Positions 1-9,184 are shown, counted from the first letter of the stretch. The stretch: 64,000 nucleotides of DNA from Prochlorococcus sp. AG-412-I05 (GCA_003214855.1 QCLC01000004.1:1-64000), one strand, 5' to 3'. Notes: generated from the letters alone by a model not told the origin. A program made the numbers and translations.

Positions 1-1688
1 AATCGCCAGGATTTAAACTTGGTGTGAAGAGAGAATGTCTGATCAGAATGAATACGAAGTGAGCCTGAAAACTTTTCCACATGTTTATTGAGTGGTGCTT
101 GATCTGGCAGTGGCATTTCTCCTATATTTGTTTTAATATTACAGCCCTCAATCATGCTATGGCTGCTGAGGCAATCTGGTTGCGCCAAAACAAATTTCTG
201 AGCATTACGCCAGTGAGGATGCCATGCAGGCCAGTCCCAAATAGGAACAATAGCGGCTGGGGCATAAATATCATCCAATAGTTCATGCTGTATTTCTGAA
301 ATATCAACTTCTGCTGGCTGAAGCCTCCTTTTCAACGCTATAGCTGCTGCCATCCCAGCAGCCTGGCCAAGATTGAAAATCATTGGCTGTAATCGAGTTG
401 CACCATTGGCTATATGACTCACACTAAAGGCCTTATCAGCTATCAGTACATTCTCAACTTCGCTACTCAGTAGAGCCCCGTAAGGAATGCAGAATGGAGT
501 ACCTGTCCATCTCCCACCCCATCTACAACTTTTGGAGGCTAAGGGCCAATCTCTACCAGGATAATGATGATCATTAGCGTAAGTCCCTACAGCAATACTG
601 GTGCAACGTCCCTTTTTATCTAAGGGGATTGGTCCTCGGGCTGCACCAGAGGATAATGGCAGAAGATCTCCTTCCACTAAGGTGTATTGACCTTTAAGCC
701 GTCGACCTTCACGCCAGTAAGGCATCAATGCCAGGCTTTGATTGATTCCTGGAAACACCTTGCCAGGCTTAAGCCAACCCTCACTAACTGTTTGAAGAGC
801 TTGTAGGAATGACAAGCTATGCAGCTGCATTTCAACATCAAGCTGTTTTTTAATTTTGACGTCTGAGCTGCGAATACGCTCCAAGTCTCTATGCCAGTCG
901 TTTCCATGAAGGGGCCAGTTGAGCATCACTAAACCGCCTGGAAGGCGGCCATAGGTAACGGTGCGCTCAAAACCAAACGCCTGAGTTGCACCTTCGAATG
1001 GTCGAGGCAAGCACACTGGTGATGAAGGTGATTGTGCTTGTTGATCGAGTTGACCCATCACAACCCAAGTAGGGGATTGAACAGGCTGGCTGGCAAAGAA
1101 TGGATCGGAATTCAATTGTTTTGCCGAAGGGGCGCTTGGCTCATTCCACAGTTCTTGTGATTCCCAACCCCAACGGTGAGAAATGTCTGCGAGGGAAAAA
1201 CTGTCGCCTAAATCACTGCCATCAATGAATAAGTCGAAGCGCAATTGATGCGGTCGCCCTTCAAGCTCCAGCTCAAGCAAGACAAGGCGATCTCCCTCAC
1301 GTAACAGTGATTTGAGCTGAACATCAGACCACCATTCGAGATTGGGGAGATCTACAACCCAGCTCCGCAAAACCTCTTCTGCGCGAGCGGGATTAAAACC
1401 AAAGCAACTCACCCAGTTCTGATCCAGTCCATCCTGCTCAACCTTGGCGATGTCTTGAAGGAAGGCCCCCCAAAGACCTGTCTGCCAGCAACTGAGTTCA
1501 TGGCCGTCTGGAGCCGCAACGCCTGCTGCACTGATCATTCCGCCAAGCCACGCGCCTGGCGTTAACAGCAGAGTTCTAATTCCATGTCGAGCAGCTTGTA
1601 CGGCTGAGGCGACACCTCCTGTGCCTCCACCCCAGACCACCAAGGGCACCTGTGTAGTTGAACAAATTTTGGTCGCAGTCACTGTCAT
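1..1688 (-). CDS. FAD-dependent oxidoreductase, C-terminus cut by window edge
   Basis: An open minus-strand frame runs from an ATG at 1688 off the left end (562 full codons seen). Residues 16-25 form a beta strand followed by GGGTGG, the dinucleotide-binding fold for the ADP part of FAD. Near the visible C-terminal side there is the pattern S-x-S-x3-NGATRLQP followed by LGQAAGMAAAIAL, typical of the FAD_oxidored (pfam12831-like) family. No signal peptide is seen. The substrate cannot be told from the sequence. The start overlaps by four bases (ATGA) the stop of a decayed upstream frame, so the gene was probably the second member of an operon whose first gene has degraded. Family assignment is firm; function is open. 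Confidence 0.85.
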   Translation of the reverse strand, partial: MTVTATKICSTTQVPLVVWGGGTGGVASAVQAARHGIRTLLLTPGAWLGGMISAAGVAAPDGHELSCWQTGLWGAFLQDIAKVEQDGLDQNWVSCFGFNPARAEEVLRSWVVDLPNLEWWSDVQLKSLLREGDRLVLLELELEGRPHQLRFDLFIDGSDLGDSFSLADISHRWGWESQELWNEPSAPSAKQLNSDPFFASQPVQSPTWVVMGQLDQQAQSPSSPVCLPRPFEGATQAFGFERTVTYGRLPGGLVMLNWPLHGNDWHRDLERIRSSDVKIKKQLDVEMQLHSLSFLQALQTVSEGWLKPGKVFPGINQSLALMPYWREGRRLKGQYTLVEGDLLPLSSGAARGPIPLDKKGRCTSIAVGTYANDHHYPGRDWPLASKSCRWGGRWTGTPFCIPYGALLSSEVENVLIADKAFSVSHIANGATRLQPMIFNLGQAAGMAAAIALKRRLQPAEVDISEIQHELLDDIYAPAAIVPIWDWPAWHPHWRNAQKFVLAQPDCLSSHSMIEGCNIKTNIGEMPLPDQAPLNKHVEKFSGSLRIHSDQTFSLHTKFKSWR

Positions 1689-2335
1689 CCCACAACATGA
1701 GCATCTTTGCCAGAAAGCAATTGAACTTCATGACAAAGGTTGCTTAAACAACGCTCGCGAAGCGCAGCAAATTGTTCGTAGAGGCGATTTGACTTGATCA
1801 TCGTCGAAATATTAATAATCTCCAGCACAACATTCTGCTGTCACTCTCCAAAGAACATTGCCCCACTCTCATGTGCCCGATGAATTTGGCAATAAGGGGG
1901 GCTTCAGGATCCAATTATCAAGCCAGTGGCCGATGGAATCTAATAAAGGTCGAAGGTCTTGATCACTTTCACCAGGCCAAGACTGTGAACATCTGAATAT
2001 CAAGCGCTACTGCCAAAACCTTAACCATAGTCAGTTCTTCTGTTCTGATATGGCCATATCTACCATTGGCTCCCACAATCGTTGTACGCAGAATCTCTGC
2101 GGACTGAATCGGTGCCGTCGCAAAGTGCTTGACGAGTTTTTTGTATCCTGTGCTGCTTGAGAATCCCAGTCAAGGGCTGCATCTCAGCTAGGTTTTCAGC
2201 AAGACGTTGAGGTTTGAGGGGGGGCAAAATTTGCGTCAGCTTGCTCTAACTGTTGATGAACACAACGCTAGGAAGGCATGGCTTGGTCTGAGAGAAGACG
2301 GCAGACGATCAATAAGCTGCCATGAGTTGTCTGGT
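1685..2335 (-). pseudogene. Relic of an unidentified protein gene, multiply frameshifted
   Basis: Reading the minus strand gives a chain of protein-like fragments that jump frame and point the same way. Fragments include HFATAPIQSAEILRTT with GRYGHIRTEELTMVKVLA (about 2156-1990), DLRPLLDSIGHWLDNW (about 1960-1910), and ESGAMFFGE followed by an in-frame TGA (1841-1843). The same frame then continues as NVVLEIINISTMIKSNRLYE to a stop at 1685-1687. Two of the breaks fall at runs of G on the + strand (2218-2224 and 1896-1901). I do not recognise the family. The last fragment ends over the ATG of the FAD oxidoreductase gene, which suggests the two were an operon. The reconstruction is inference from reading quality, not alignment. 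Confidence 0.55.
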
Positions 2336-2376
2336 TATGATCCGGCCGCTCTGCGCAGCAGCAGAAACTCCCCACA

Positions 2377-3924
2377 ATGATGACCTATACCATTACGACC
2401 CCTCTTTACTACGTCAATGACAAGCCCCATCTAGGCAGCCTGTACACGACCATGGCCAGTGATGCACTGGCTCGTTTCCAGAGACTAGAAGGTAAGCAGG
2501 TCATGTTTGTTACAGGTGTCGATGAACACGGCCAGAAGATTCAACGCACAGCAGAAGTCAATAACATCAGCCCACAACAACATTGTGATCAGATCACAAG
2601 GAGTTATCAAAATCTTTGGTCTCGCTGGGATATTTCAAATGATCGCTTCATTCGTACAACCAGCGACCGCCATCAGTTACTGGTCGAGGCTTTTTTTCAA
2701 CGTGTAGAGACCTCCGGCGATGTGTATCTTGGTCGGCAGCAGGGTTGGTATTGCGTCGATTGTGAAGAATACAAGGACGAACCTCCACAAGCCCAGTCAC
2801 CCAGCTGCCCTACTCATCAGAAGCCTCTTGAATGGAGGGATGAGGAGAACCTTTTTTTTAGACTTTCTCGTTTCCAATCACAAATCGAAGATCTCATCTC
2901 GCAGCCGGGCTTCATCCGGCCAGTCAGTCGCCGGAATGAGATACAGAATTTTGTAGCTCAGGGTCTTAGGGATTTTTCAATTTCAAGAGTTGATGTTGAT
3001 TGGGGCTTACCCGTACCTGGTTATCCAAAACACACTTTCTATGTCTGGTTTGATGCGCTTGTAGGCTATTTGAGTGCTCTTTTAGATGATGGTGGCCAGG
3101 TTCGACTAGAACGTCTTGAAGAGTGTGGATGGCCTGCCTCAGTCCATTTAATTGGCAAGGATATCCTTCGTTTTCATGCAGTCTACTGGCCAGCAATGCT
3201 GATCTCAGCTGGCTTACCCTTGCCAAAACAAGTTTTTGGCCATGGCTTTCTCACTCGTGAAGGTCAGAAGATGGGTAAATCACTAGGGAATGTACTTGAT
3301 CCAGAGAAACTGCTTGATGTGTGTGGTGCAGATGCTATTCGATGGTATTTATTGCGTGACATCCAGTTCGGGCATGATGGTGATTTTCAGCAGAAAAGAT
3401 TCATGGATTTGGTCAATAACGACTTGGCAAATACAATCGGAAATCTCCTGAACCGAACTTCGACTATGGCAAGAAAATGGTTTGAAGGATCAGTCCCTTC
3501 ACATCGGAATGAAATAGATTATGCTCATCCCTTAGTGACCACTGCTGAAACAACAATTACCATCGTACGTGAATCAATGCCATCCATGGCATTTCATGAT
3601 GCAGCTGAGGCGATCCTTAAATTGGCAATTGCAGCCAACGTCTACCTCAATGAGACTGCCCCTTGGAGCCGAATGAAGACGGCCGGAAATGAAGCCGAAG
3701 TTGCTGATGATCTTTACTCAGTTTTGGAGGCATGCCGACTTGTAGGACTATTAATTAATCCTCTTGTACCTTCTCTAAGCGAACGCTTGCTCAACCAATT
3801 GGGCCTAAGTATTGATGGCAACGACTGGTCTAACAGTTTAATTTGGGGACAATTGCAAAGTGGAGCTTTATTGCCACCATCTCAACCCGTAATGCAAAGG
3901 CTAGAACTCTCTTCTCCCCTCTAA
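2377..3924 (+). CDS. metG: Methionyl-tRNA synthetase
   Basis: Class I aminoacyl-tRNA synthetase that charges tRNA-Met with methionine. The HIGH box appears as HLGS at residues 18-21, and the KMSKS box as KMGKS at 298-302. A zinc knuckle of CxxC plus CPTH type lies at about residues 126-150, inside the connective peptide. The C-terminal half is the helical anticodon-binding domain. At 515 residues it is the short form without the C-terminal EMAP-like tRNA-binding domain, as usual in cyanobacteria. Two ATG codons are adjacent at 2377 and 2380 and either could start. Its stop shares bases with the start of the next gene (TAATG), so the two are probably cotranscribed. A tRNA-Met gene and fmt occur elsewhere in the window. 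Confidence 0.97.
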   Translation: MMTYTITTPLYYVNDKPHLGSLYTTMASDALARFQRLEGKQVMFVTGVDEHGQKIQRTAEVNNISPQQHCDQITRSYQNLWSRWDISNDRFIRTTSDRHQLLVEAFFQRVETSGDVYLGRQQGWYCVDCEEYKDEPPQAQSPSCPTHQKPLEWRDEENLFFRLSRFQSQIEDLISQPGFIRPVSRRNEIQNFVAQGLRDFSISRVDVDWGLPVPGYPKHTFYVWFDALVGYLSALLDDGGQVRLERLEECGWPASVHLIGKDILRFHAVYWPAMLISAGLPLPKQVFGHGFLTREGQKMGKSLGNVLDPEKLLDVCGADAIRWYLLRDIQFGHDGDFQQKRFMDLVNNDLANTIGNLLNRTSTMARKWFEGSVPSHRNEIDYAHPLVTTAETTITIVRESMPSMAFHDAAEAILKLAIAANVYLNETAPWSRMKTAGNEAEVADDLYSVLEACRLVGLLINPLVPSLSERLLNQLGLSIDGNDWSNSLIWGQLQSGALLPPSQPVMQRLELSSPL

Positions 3925-5084
3925 TGCGATTCAACCGTCTACCATCACGTCATCTTGGCAGTCTGCTGCTGATCTTAACGATGGTGGGATGTCAGGAGTC
4001 CCCATCAGCAAAGAAGAAATCATCAGTTCCTTTTGTATTTAAATCTCTAGAACTTCGCCACAAGCAAGCTGATGGTTCACGAGACTGGGACCTAAACAGC
4101 CCCTTAGCACGCTATGAATTAGGCAGCAGGGTTGTAAGGGCTCGCAACCCAGAGGGTGTTCTGTACAAAGCAAACAAACCATCATTTCAGATTAGTGCCC
4201 AGGCCGCCACAGTTTTAAATGATGGTGACACAGTGCTGCTTGAAGGAAATGTAAAGGTTCAGCAGCTTACAGGAGAAAAAGTTTTGATCATTGGTGATCG
4301 TTTGCGTTGGACACCTAATGAATCGAAGATGGTGATTGAGCAACGACCCCAAGCTCTTGATAATATTTCAAGAATTAGTGCCAAGACAGTATTGTTTCAA
4401 CAGTTAACCCAAGAAATTGTATTTAAAGGTCCAACAAAATTTGAACGTTGGAAAAAACAACGGGAAGACAATCATGAACCCTCCATTGTGATCCGCGCAC
4501 GCAATGGCCTTTGGAATATAGACAGCGGTAAACTTGATGCTATGGGACCAATCCTTGGCCACCGAATTGTAAGTAAAAGTGATATTCCACAGCAACTTAC
4601 AGCCACAAGGTTGCAAGGAAACACGATAAAGGGTTACCTCGATCTAATCAAGCCTGTTACACTTACGATTCCAGAAAAAAAAGCAACTTTACTTGCACAG
4701 ACCACGCGTTGGAAATTTAATAGCGAAATGATTGAAAGCAATGAGCCTTTCACTGCAACTCAGGAAAGATCAACCTATCGCGGAAATAGTTTTAAAGTTG
4801 ATCTTGCCCGCACAGAAGTAGAAATTCCTCAGAATTGTGAACTCAGTCAACCTGGCGAACAACTCAATGCTGAAAACTGTATTTGGAATTGGAGCACGGA
4901 GGAGGTTCAGGCAATTGGCGATGTGATCTTGAAGCGAGAAGCAAATAATCAGATTACTCGAAGTGACAAACTAGAAGGACGAATTGGAGATGAGGGAAGA
5001 GTGTCGTTCTCTTCATCTGGTTCTAACGTGAGATCACAATTAACAATTCAAGAAGGTAAGAAAAAAATCGATCTTTCCCTCTAA
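3924..5084 (+). CDS. lptC: LptC-like LPS-export lipoprotein
   Basis: Predicted periplasmic LptC/OstA-type component of the lipopolysaccharide export bridge, 386 residues. The ATG at 3924 overlaps the metG stop and begins a signal peptide ending in a lipobox (LTMVGC), so it is a likely lipoprotein. The body is rich in short alternating beta strands with repeated patterns such as DGDTVLLEGNVKV and GDRLRW, as in the beta-jellyroll OstA_C/LptC fold. Cyanobacterial LptC proteins are longer than the proteobacterial one (about 190 residues), which fits. An in-frame upstream start at 3843 would lie wholly within metG and would hide the signal peptide. The 3' end overlaps the convergent next gene by four bases. 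Confidence 0.8.
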   Translation: MRFNRLPSRHLGSLLLILTMVGCQESPSAKKKSSVPFVFKSLELRHKQADGSRDWDLNSPLARYELGSRVVRARNPEGVLYKANKPSFQISAQAATVLNDGDTVLLEGNVKVQQLTGEKVLIIGDRLRWTPNESKMVIEQRPQALDNISRISAKTVLFQQLTQEIVFKGPTKFERWKKQREDNHEPSIVIRARNGLWNIDSGKLDAMGPILGHRIVSKSDIPQQLTATRLQGNTIKGYLDLIKPVTLTIPEKKATLLAQTTRWKFNSEMIESNEPFTATQERSTYRGNSFKVDLARTEVEIPQNCELSQPGEQLNAENCIWNWSTEEVQAIGDVILKREANNQITRSDKLEGRIGDEGRVSFSSSGSNVRSQLTIQEGKKKIDLSL

Positions 5085-5704
5085 GTCCTCTCCTCCAATT
5101 CAGTTCTAAGACGTTGCGACCATCCAATCAACCAGAGTTCATCTGAACGACTAAAACATCGCTCGGAACATCCACCCAGTACAACCCAACCATTAGATGC
5201 TAATGGATACACCATAACAGCAGGCAAGTTCTCAATAATTGGATTAAATTCTATTCTTCCTGGAAACAGTGATGTGTTAACTAATGAAATCAATTCGCTT
5301 CGATCTGTGGCCTGTTTACAGATCTCACCTGGAACAAATTTTCCATTACCACTGATTCCTCGACGTAAAATAACTTGATTATTCCAATACACTAGGATCA
5401 CTGCCGCAGGGGTTGCTGTAAGTAATAAATGACTTCCCCAGGCAAGTTCTTTTTGTAATACCTCGTTCAATCCATCTACTAACTCGAATGTCTGATTTCC
5501 CTCAAGGATCTGCTTACTGGGAGCCATCGGGCTCGCTTGTGTCCATAACACTGCCATAAGCATCAACCCGACAGCCGCAATACCAGCCAGGACTTCAGCA
5601 CGCTGAAAGCTCGGTGTAACAACGTCCACTGTCAACGCATTAAATGCTGCCAAAGACAGGGTCAACAGCCCGGCAATTAGGGAAATACGTGCAACTGGTC
5701 GCAT
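5081..5704 (-). CDS. CCB2/CCB4-like cytochrome b6f (complex C) assembly factor
   Basis: Resembles the cofactor assembly of complex C subunit B family (CCB2/CCB4, DUF2930), which helps attach heme c-n to cytochrome b6 on the stromal/cytoplasmic side of the thylakoid membrane. Two hydrophobic segments lie near the N-terminus (about residues 5-25 and 35-55), followed by a soluble domain of about 140 residues with a WNNQVILRRG motif and a GGCSERCFS segment near the end. I chose the ATG at 5704. A GTG at 5734 is in frame but would overlap the divergent TerB gene. The gene converges on lptC with a four-base overlap. Family call is from remembered similarity, so moderate. Confidence 0.72.
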   Translation of the reverse strand: MRPVARISLIAGLLTLSLAAFNALTVDVVTPSFQRAEVLAGIAAVGLMLMAVLWTQASPMAPSKQILEGNQTFELVDGLNEVLQKELAWGSHLLLTATPAAVILVYWNNQVILRRGISGNGKFVPGEICKQATDRSELISLVNTSLFPGRIEFNPIIENLPAVMVYPLASNGWVVLGGCSERCFSRSDELWLIGWSQRLRTELEERT

Positions 5705-5721
5705 CGAACGAAACAAAAGTG

Positions 5722-6180
5722 ATGTCAGATGCACGCACTCTTGCTCAAATGGGATGTGTTGTTCCAGCTTTCATGACCGATGCTGAAGCCTTTGCAGCAG
5801 TGGCCCTCGCCGCCGTTTCTTGTGACGGCGTTTTCGGTCGCGACGAAGCCCATGCCCTTCGTCGTCAACTTGAATTCAGATACCCCTATCGGGAGCGCTC
5901 GGAAGCCGCTATGGGCGAGCTCTTTGACCAACTCCTAAGCCTGTTGCGGCAGGAGGGTGTAGATGGACTGATTAGCAAAGCCTTACCTGCTCTGTCTTCG
6001 CTCCAACAGGAATGTGCCTTGGCAGTCGCCGCCCAGTTAGTCCATTCAGATCGCGAGGTCTCAAAGGAGGAAGCCGCTTTCTTGGAGGATCTAGCTTGCA
6101 AGCTTGATTTACCTTCTGATCGAGCAAGGATTGTGATTCAAGCAATTTCTGCTCTGAATCGAGACAGCTTGCTCAGCTGA
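5722..6180 (+). CDS. TerB-family (tellurite-resistance-like) protein
   Basis: A 152-residue all-helical soluble protein in the TerB family. Visible features are an early segment with AFAAVALAAVSCDGVFGRDE, where the acidic DG-x-x-x-x-DE pattern resembles the metal-binding first half of TerB, and a second half with ALAVAAQLVHSDREVSKEE, the typical repeat of the same helix-acidic loop-helix unit. Such proteins are common in cyanobacteria and are usually annotated as tellurite resistance proteins, but a role in tellurite resistance is not shown. The start is the ATG at 5722, because the longer frame from 5644 would run into the divergent CCB-like gene. psb32 starts 34 bases downstream. Confidence 0.75.
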   Translation: MSDARTLAQMGCVVPAFMTDAEAFAAVALAAVSCDGVFGRDEAHALRRQLEFRYPYRERSEAAMGELFDQLLSLLRQEGVDGLISKALPALSSLQQECALAVAAQLVHSDREVSKEEAAFLEDLACKLDLPSDRARIVIQAISALNRDSLLS

Positions 6181-6213
6181 CGTCAGACTGCGTTATGAGC
6201 TGTTGTTGCACTG

Positions 6214-6897
6214 ATGCCTGTTCTTAGGTCAAGCCGCTTTCTCTGTGGTCTGATCAGCATCTCCCTGGGTCTGATTCTCCTTGTACCAGGAGCTTTTGCC
6301 ATAACACCAGAAGATTTTCCTGTTGCAAGGCCTGAAGGTCATGTTGTCGATTCTGCTGATGTCCTCAGCAGAGTGTCTCGCTCTCAGATTGAAGGACGTC
6401 TTGTTGAGCTCGGAAACGAAAGACTCGATGCTCGCTTGATTACTCTTCGTAAACTTGATTATGGCGTTACCCTTTCCACCTTTGGCAGTTCGCTGATCGA
6501 TCGATGGTCCACAAACGTGGGTGAAAAAGAGCTTCCCTTGATAGTGATGTTGATAGATGCACAAACCAAGCAAACTGTTGTCTTGGCAGATACAAGTTTA
6601 AGAAGCACATTGCCGGACGCCCTTTTGCAGAGCACTGGCCGTACGACAATGAGTAAGCCAGTGGTCGAAGGGGAGCGTTACCAGCAAGCATCCTTTGATG
6701 CAATTGCCCGCTTACAAATCGTTTTGGATGGAGGGGTTGACCCAGGACCCCCTATAGAAACGTTTAGCGCAATTAAGCAAACCAATATCCCGTCACAAGA
6801 ACAAACGCAAAACAGTAATGCAACTCTAATTGTCGTTGTTTTGATGGTTGTCGGCACCATCGTTCCAATGGCCACTTGGTGGGTGTTCTCTCGCTGA
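6214..6897 (+). CDS. psb32: TPM-domain protein, Psb32-like photosystem II repair factor
   Basis: A 227-residue thylakoid protein. Residues 1-29 form a signal peptide ending in AFA, and the TPM domain follows (HVVDSADVLS, then about 110 residues including RKLDYG and LPLIVMLIDAQTKQTV). A single membrane segment lies at about 203-222, leaving a short WWVFSR tail on the cytoplasmic side. In cyanobacteria this architecture is Psb32, which accelerates repair of photodamaged photosystem II; plant TLP18.3 is the relative. The next gene, pxcA, begins 10 bases after the stop. A general TPM protein of other function cannot be excluded by sequence alone. Confidence 0.8.
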   Translation: MPVLRSSRFLCGLISISLGLILLVPGAFAITPEDFPVARPEGHVVDSADVLSRVSRSQIEGRLVELGNERLDARLITLRKLDYGVTLSTFGSSLIDRWSTNVGEKELPLIVMLIDAQTKQTVVLADTSLRSTLPDALLQSTGRTTMSKPVVEGERYQQASFDAIARLQIVLDGGVDPGPPIETFSAIKQTNIPSQEQTQNSNATLIVVVLMVVGTIVPMATWWVFSR

Positions 6898-6907
6898 CTC
6901 AATCACC

Positions 6908-8056
6908 ATGACGCTTAGGGACTGGATGAGAACATTTGGAGAAGCTCGATCGATAGACATCAATAATGACCTTGAACGTGGTTACGAAGCAGCACTTCTG
7001 ATCCAGACACTTGAGCTTGAATACTACGGCGATCGCCCTATAAGACCCAACCTGCAACTTTCTGTTCCAAGATCATTACAGTTAACAATATTGCGTAAAT
7101 TTCATACGGCCGTAAATATCTGTCGTTTAACGCTTGAGGCTATTAAGCCTAATATAAGCCAACTTGATAGTCAGGAATATAGAAAATTACAGTTAATTGA
7201 GACGATTGTTAATCGCTATGCCCCGAAGCGTTTATCAAGATCAACTTCTATGAGCAGGTCACCAGACCCTCTTCCCAGATCTCTTCTTGGCTTAGTTGAT
7301 AAGGTGAGACGACAGCTTGATCCAACATCCGAGGAGACTTTAGTTGCAGGTTTTCGCCGTCGTCGCGATTCCACTCTGATCTCACTAAAGATTATCTTGC
7401 TGCTCATTCTGGTGCCGTTACTTGTGCAACAGATGAGCCGAACCTATCTCATTACCCCGGCTATTGACTACTTAGCCCCAGAGCTTCCATTTCTGAGTTA
7501 TCCCAAACCACAACTAGAAGAACAGGCGGTTGAAAAACTAAGAGTATTTAAGGCAGAGATAGAGTTTGATGCCCTACTCAAGGGTGATTCAATTCCAAGT
7601 CAAGATGAATTACAGAAGGCTCTGGCAATAAAAGCAAGTCAACTTAAGGATGAAGCTGATAAAGAAAGCACACATGCAGTAAAAAATGTCTTAGCAGATC
7701 TCGCAGCACTAATTGCCTTTGCTTTTGTTTGTATAATTAATCGGGAAGAGTTGAGAGTTCTCAGAGGCTTCCTAGACGAAGCAGTTTACGGCTTAAGTGA
7801 TTCGGCAAAGGCATTCGCAATCATTCTTTTTACGGATATATTTGTAGGGTTCCATAGTCCGGAAGGATGGCAGGTATTATTACAGGGAATAGCAAATCAT
7901 TTTGGTTTTCCAGCCCGAGAAAATTTCATTCTTTTATTCATCGCCACCTTCCCTGTGATACTTGCAACCATCTTTAAATACTGGATTTTCCGTTATCTAA
8001 ATCGCGTCTCTCCCTCTTCTGTTGCAACCCTACGCGGAATGAATGGTAGTGGCTAA
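6908..8056 (+). CDS. pxcA: Proton extrusion protein PxcA (CemA family)
   Basis: A 382-residue inner-membrane protein of the CemA/PxcA family, which drives light-dependent Na+-stimulated proton extrusion and supports inorganic carbon uptake. The N-terminal 150 residues are soluble and helical. Four hydrophobic segments follow: about 157-178 (ISLKIILLLILVPLLV), about 260-280 (LAALIAFAFVCI), about 302-318 (AFAIILFTDIFVGFHSPEGW, the most recognisable CemA signature) and about 340-362 near the end. The ATG at 6908 follows psb32 closely; a longer frame from 6848 would overlap it. The last 14 bases overlap the start of cobU, so psb32, pxcA, cobU and trmL look like one transcript. Confidence 0.88.
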   Translation: MTLRDWMRTFGEARSIDINNDLERGYEAALLIQTLELEYYGDRPIRPNLQLSVPRSLQLTILRKFHTAVNICRLTLEAIKPNISQLDSQEYRKLQLIETIVNRYAPKRLSRSTSMSRSPDPLPRSLLGLVDKVRRQLDPTSEETLVAGFRRRRDSTLISLKIILLLILVPLLVQQMSRTYLITPAIDYLAPELPFLSYPKPQLEEQAVEKLRVFKAEIEFDALLKGDSIPSQDELQKALAIKASQLKDEADKESTHAVKNVLADLAALIAFAFVCIINREELRVLRGFLDEAVYGLSDSAKAFAIILFTDIFVGFHSPEGWQVLLQGIANHFGFPARENFILLFIATFPVILATIFKYWIFRYLNRVSPSSVATLRGMNGSG

Positions 8057-8603
8057 CACTATTCCAATACTTAAGGGCGTGACCCTAGTTTCAGGCCCAA
8101 GCAGAGGTGGAAAGAGTCGATGGGCTGAACACTTGGTCAAACAATTCAAGTCTGTTACTTATATCGCCACCTCACCTAGAAGAGCTGGTGACCAGAAATG
8201 GGAGCGAAGGCTTGAAAAACATCGTAAGCGTCGACCAAAGCACTGGTCAGTGATTGAATCTGGACCAGACCTTAAAAAGGCAATCATTCAAATGCCAAGA
8301 TCAGATGTTGTTTTAATTGAAGCGTTAGGTGGTTTTGTTACATGGCACCTCGATCAACCTTCGAGCAATTGGAGTGTCCTGAAGAACGATCTACTGCAAA
8401 CGATTAGACAACATGATGCATCTATCGTGATTGTCATTGAGGAAACTGGCTGGGGTGTTGTACCAAGTACATCCAATGGAGGTCTTTTTAGAGATCGTCT
8501 TGGGAAGCTATCTCAGGAACTGGAACCGTTGGCATCAAACAGCTGGCTTGTCATACAGGGTCGAGCATTGAATCTCAAACAGCTTGGTATTGCGGTGCCA
8601 TGA
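8043..8603 (+). CDS. cobU: Adenosylcobinamide kinase / cobinamide-phosphate guanylyltransferase
   Basis: Bifunctional enzyme of the nucleotide-loop stage of B12 synthesis: it phosphorylates adenosylcobinamide and then transfers GMP to it. The P-loop is SGPSRGGKS at residues 17-25. The family's second signature, TYIATS followed by KHRKRRPKHW, is present, with His60 in the place of the histidine that is guanylylated in Salmonella CobU. EALGGF (about residues 96-101) matches the usual D-x-L-T/G region. Length of 186 residues is normal. It overlaps pxcA by 14 bases upstream and trmL by four bases downstream. A B12-dependent ribonucleotide reductase in this window gives a consumer of the product. 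Confidence 0.92.
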   Translation: MVVANTIPILKGVTLVSGPSRGGKSRWAEHLVKQFKSVTYIATSPRRAGDQKWERRLEKHRKRRPKHWSVIESGPDLKKAIIQMPRSDVVLIEALGGFVTWHLDQPSSNWSVLKNDLLQTIRQHDASIVIVIEETGWGVVPSTSNGGLFRDRLGKLSQELEPLASNSWLVIQGRALNLKQLGIAVP

Positions 8604-9100
8604 GCGATCCAAATGAACTCCCACCATTACGCGTAGCTCTATACGAGCCACGTATTCCTCCAAATACAGGAAATATCGCCAGAACCTGTGCGGCCTTCCG
8701 CATTCCACTAGCTCTGATTGAACCTCTTGGGTTCAGCCTGGATGATCGCTATCTACGTAGAGCAGGACTTGATTACTGGCCTCACGTCGATTTATCAGTT
8801 CATTCTGACCTGGATACATTTCGCAAGTGCCTTCCATTCAATCATCGACTGATCGGTTGCAGCAGATTTGGAGGAATCCCCCTCCGTTCGATGCGTTTCC
8901 AAACCGGAGATGTTTTGCTTTTCGGCCGTGAGGACACCGGTCTTCCCAGCAAAATCCGTCAGCAGTGTGATCAGATCACGACAATTCCCATGCCTGGAGC
9001 AGCATGTGAACAGGGGCAGGGTGGAGTAAGGAGCCTAAACCTGTCTGTGGCTTGCGCCATCGTGAGCTTTGAGGCTGGCCGGCAACTGGGGCTTTGGTGA
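8600..9100 (+). CDS. trmL: tRNA (cytidine(34)-2'-O)-methyltransferase
   Basis: SPOUT-fold methyltransferase that methylates the 2'-OH of the wobble base in tRNA-Leu isoacceptors. Signatures are LYEPRIPPNTGNIARTCAAF at about residues 14-33, LLFGREDTGLP near 112-122, and IPMPGA with a later SLNLSVACAI, which make the trefoil-knot SAM site. Length of 166 residues is typical for TrmL/YibK. It starts with an ATGA overlap on cobU. About 120 non-coding bases with a stable hairpin follow before the first LysM peptidase. Confidence 0.9.
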   Translation: MSDPNELPPLRVALYEPRIPPNTGNIARTCAAFRIPLALIEPLGFSLDDRYLRRAGLDYWPHVDLSVHSDLDTFRKCLPFNHRLIGCSRFGGIPLRSMRFQTGDVLLFGREDTGLPSKIRQQCDQITTIPMPGAACEQGQGGVRSLNLSVACAIVSFEAGRQLGLW

Positions 9101-9158
9101 GTAAACCGAACCAAGCTTGCTTCTGTTCCCCCCTTGCCTAATCGAGGGGATATCGGCT

Positions 9159-9184
9159 AACTTCTCCCGGACTCCGGGCAAGTT
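9159..9184 (+). promoter_or_regulatory. Stem-loop in the leader of the first LysM/M23 peptidase gene
   Basis: Two stacked inverted repeats are visible: AACTT (9159-9163) pairs with AAGTT (9180-9184), and inside it CCCGG (9166-9170) pairs with CCGGG (9174-9178) around ACT. There is no T-tract after it, so it is a poor intrinsic terminator for trmL. It lies 36 bases before the ATG of the peptidase and could be an mRNA leader structure. Confidence 0.4.
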
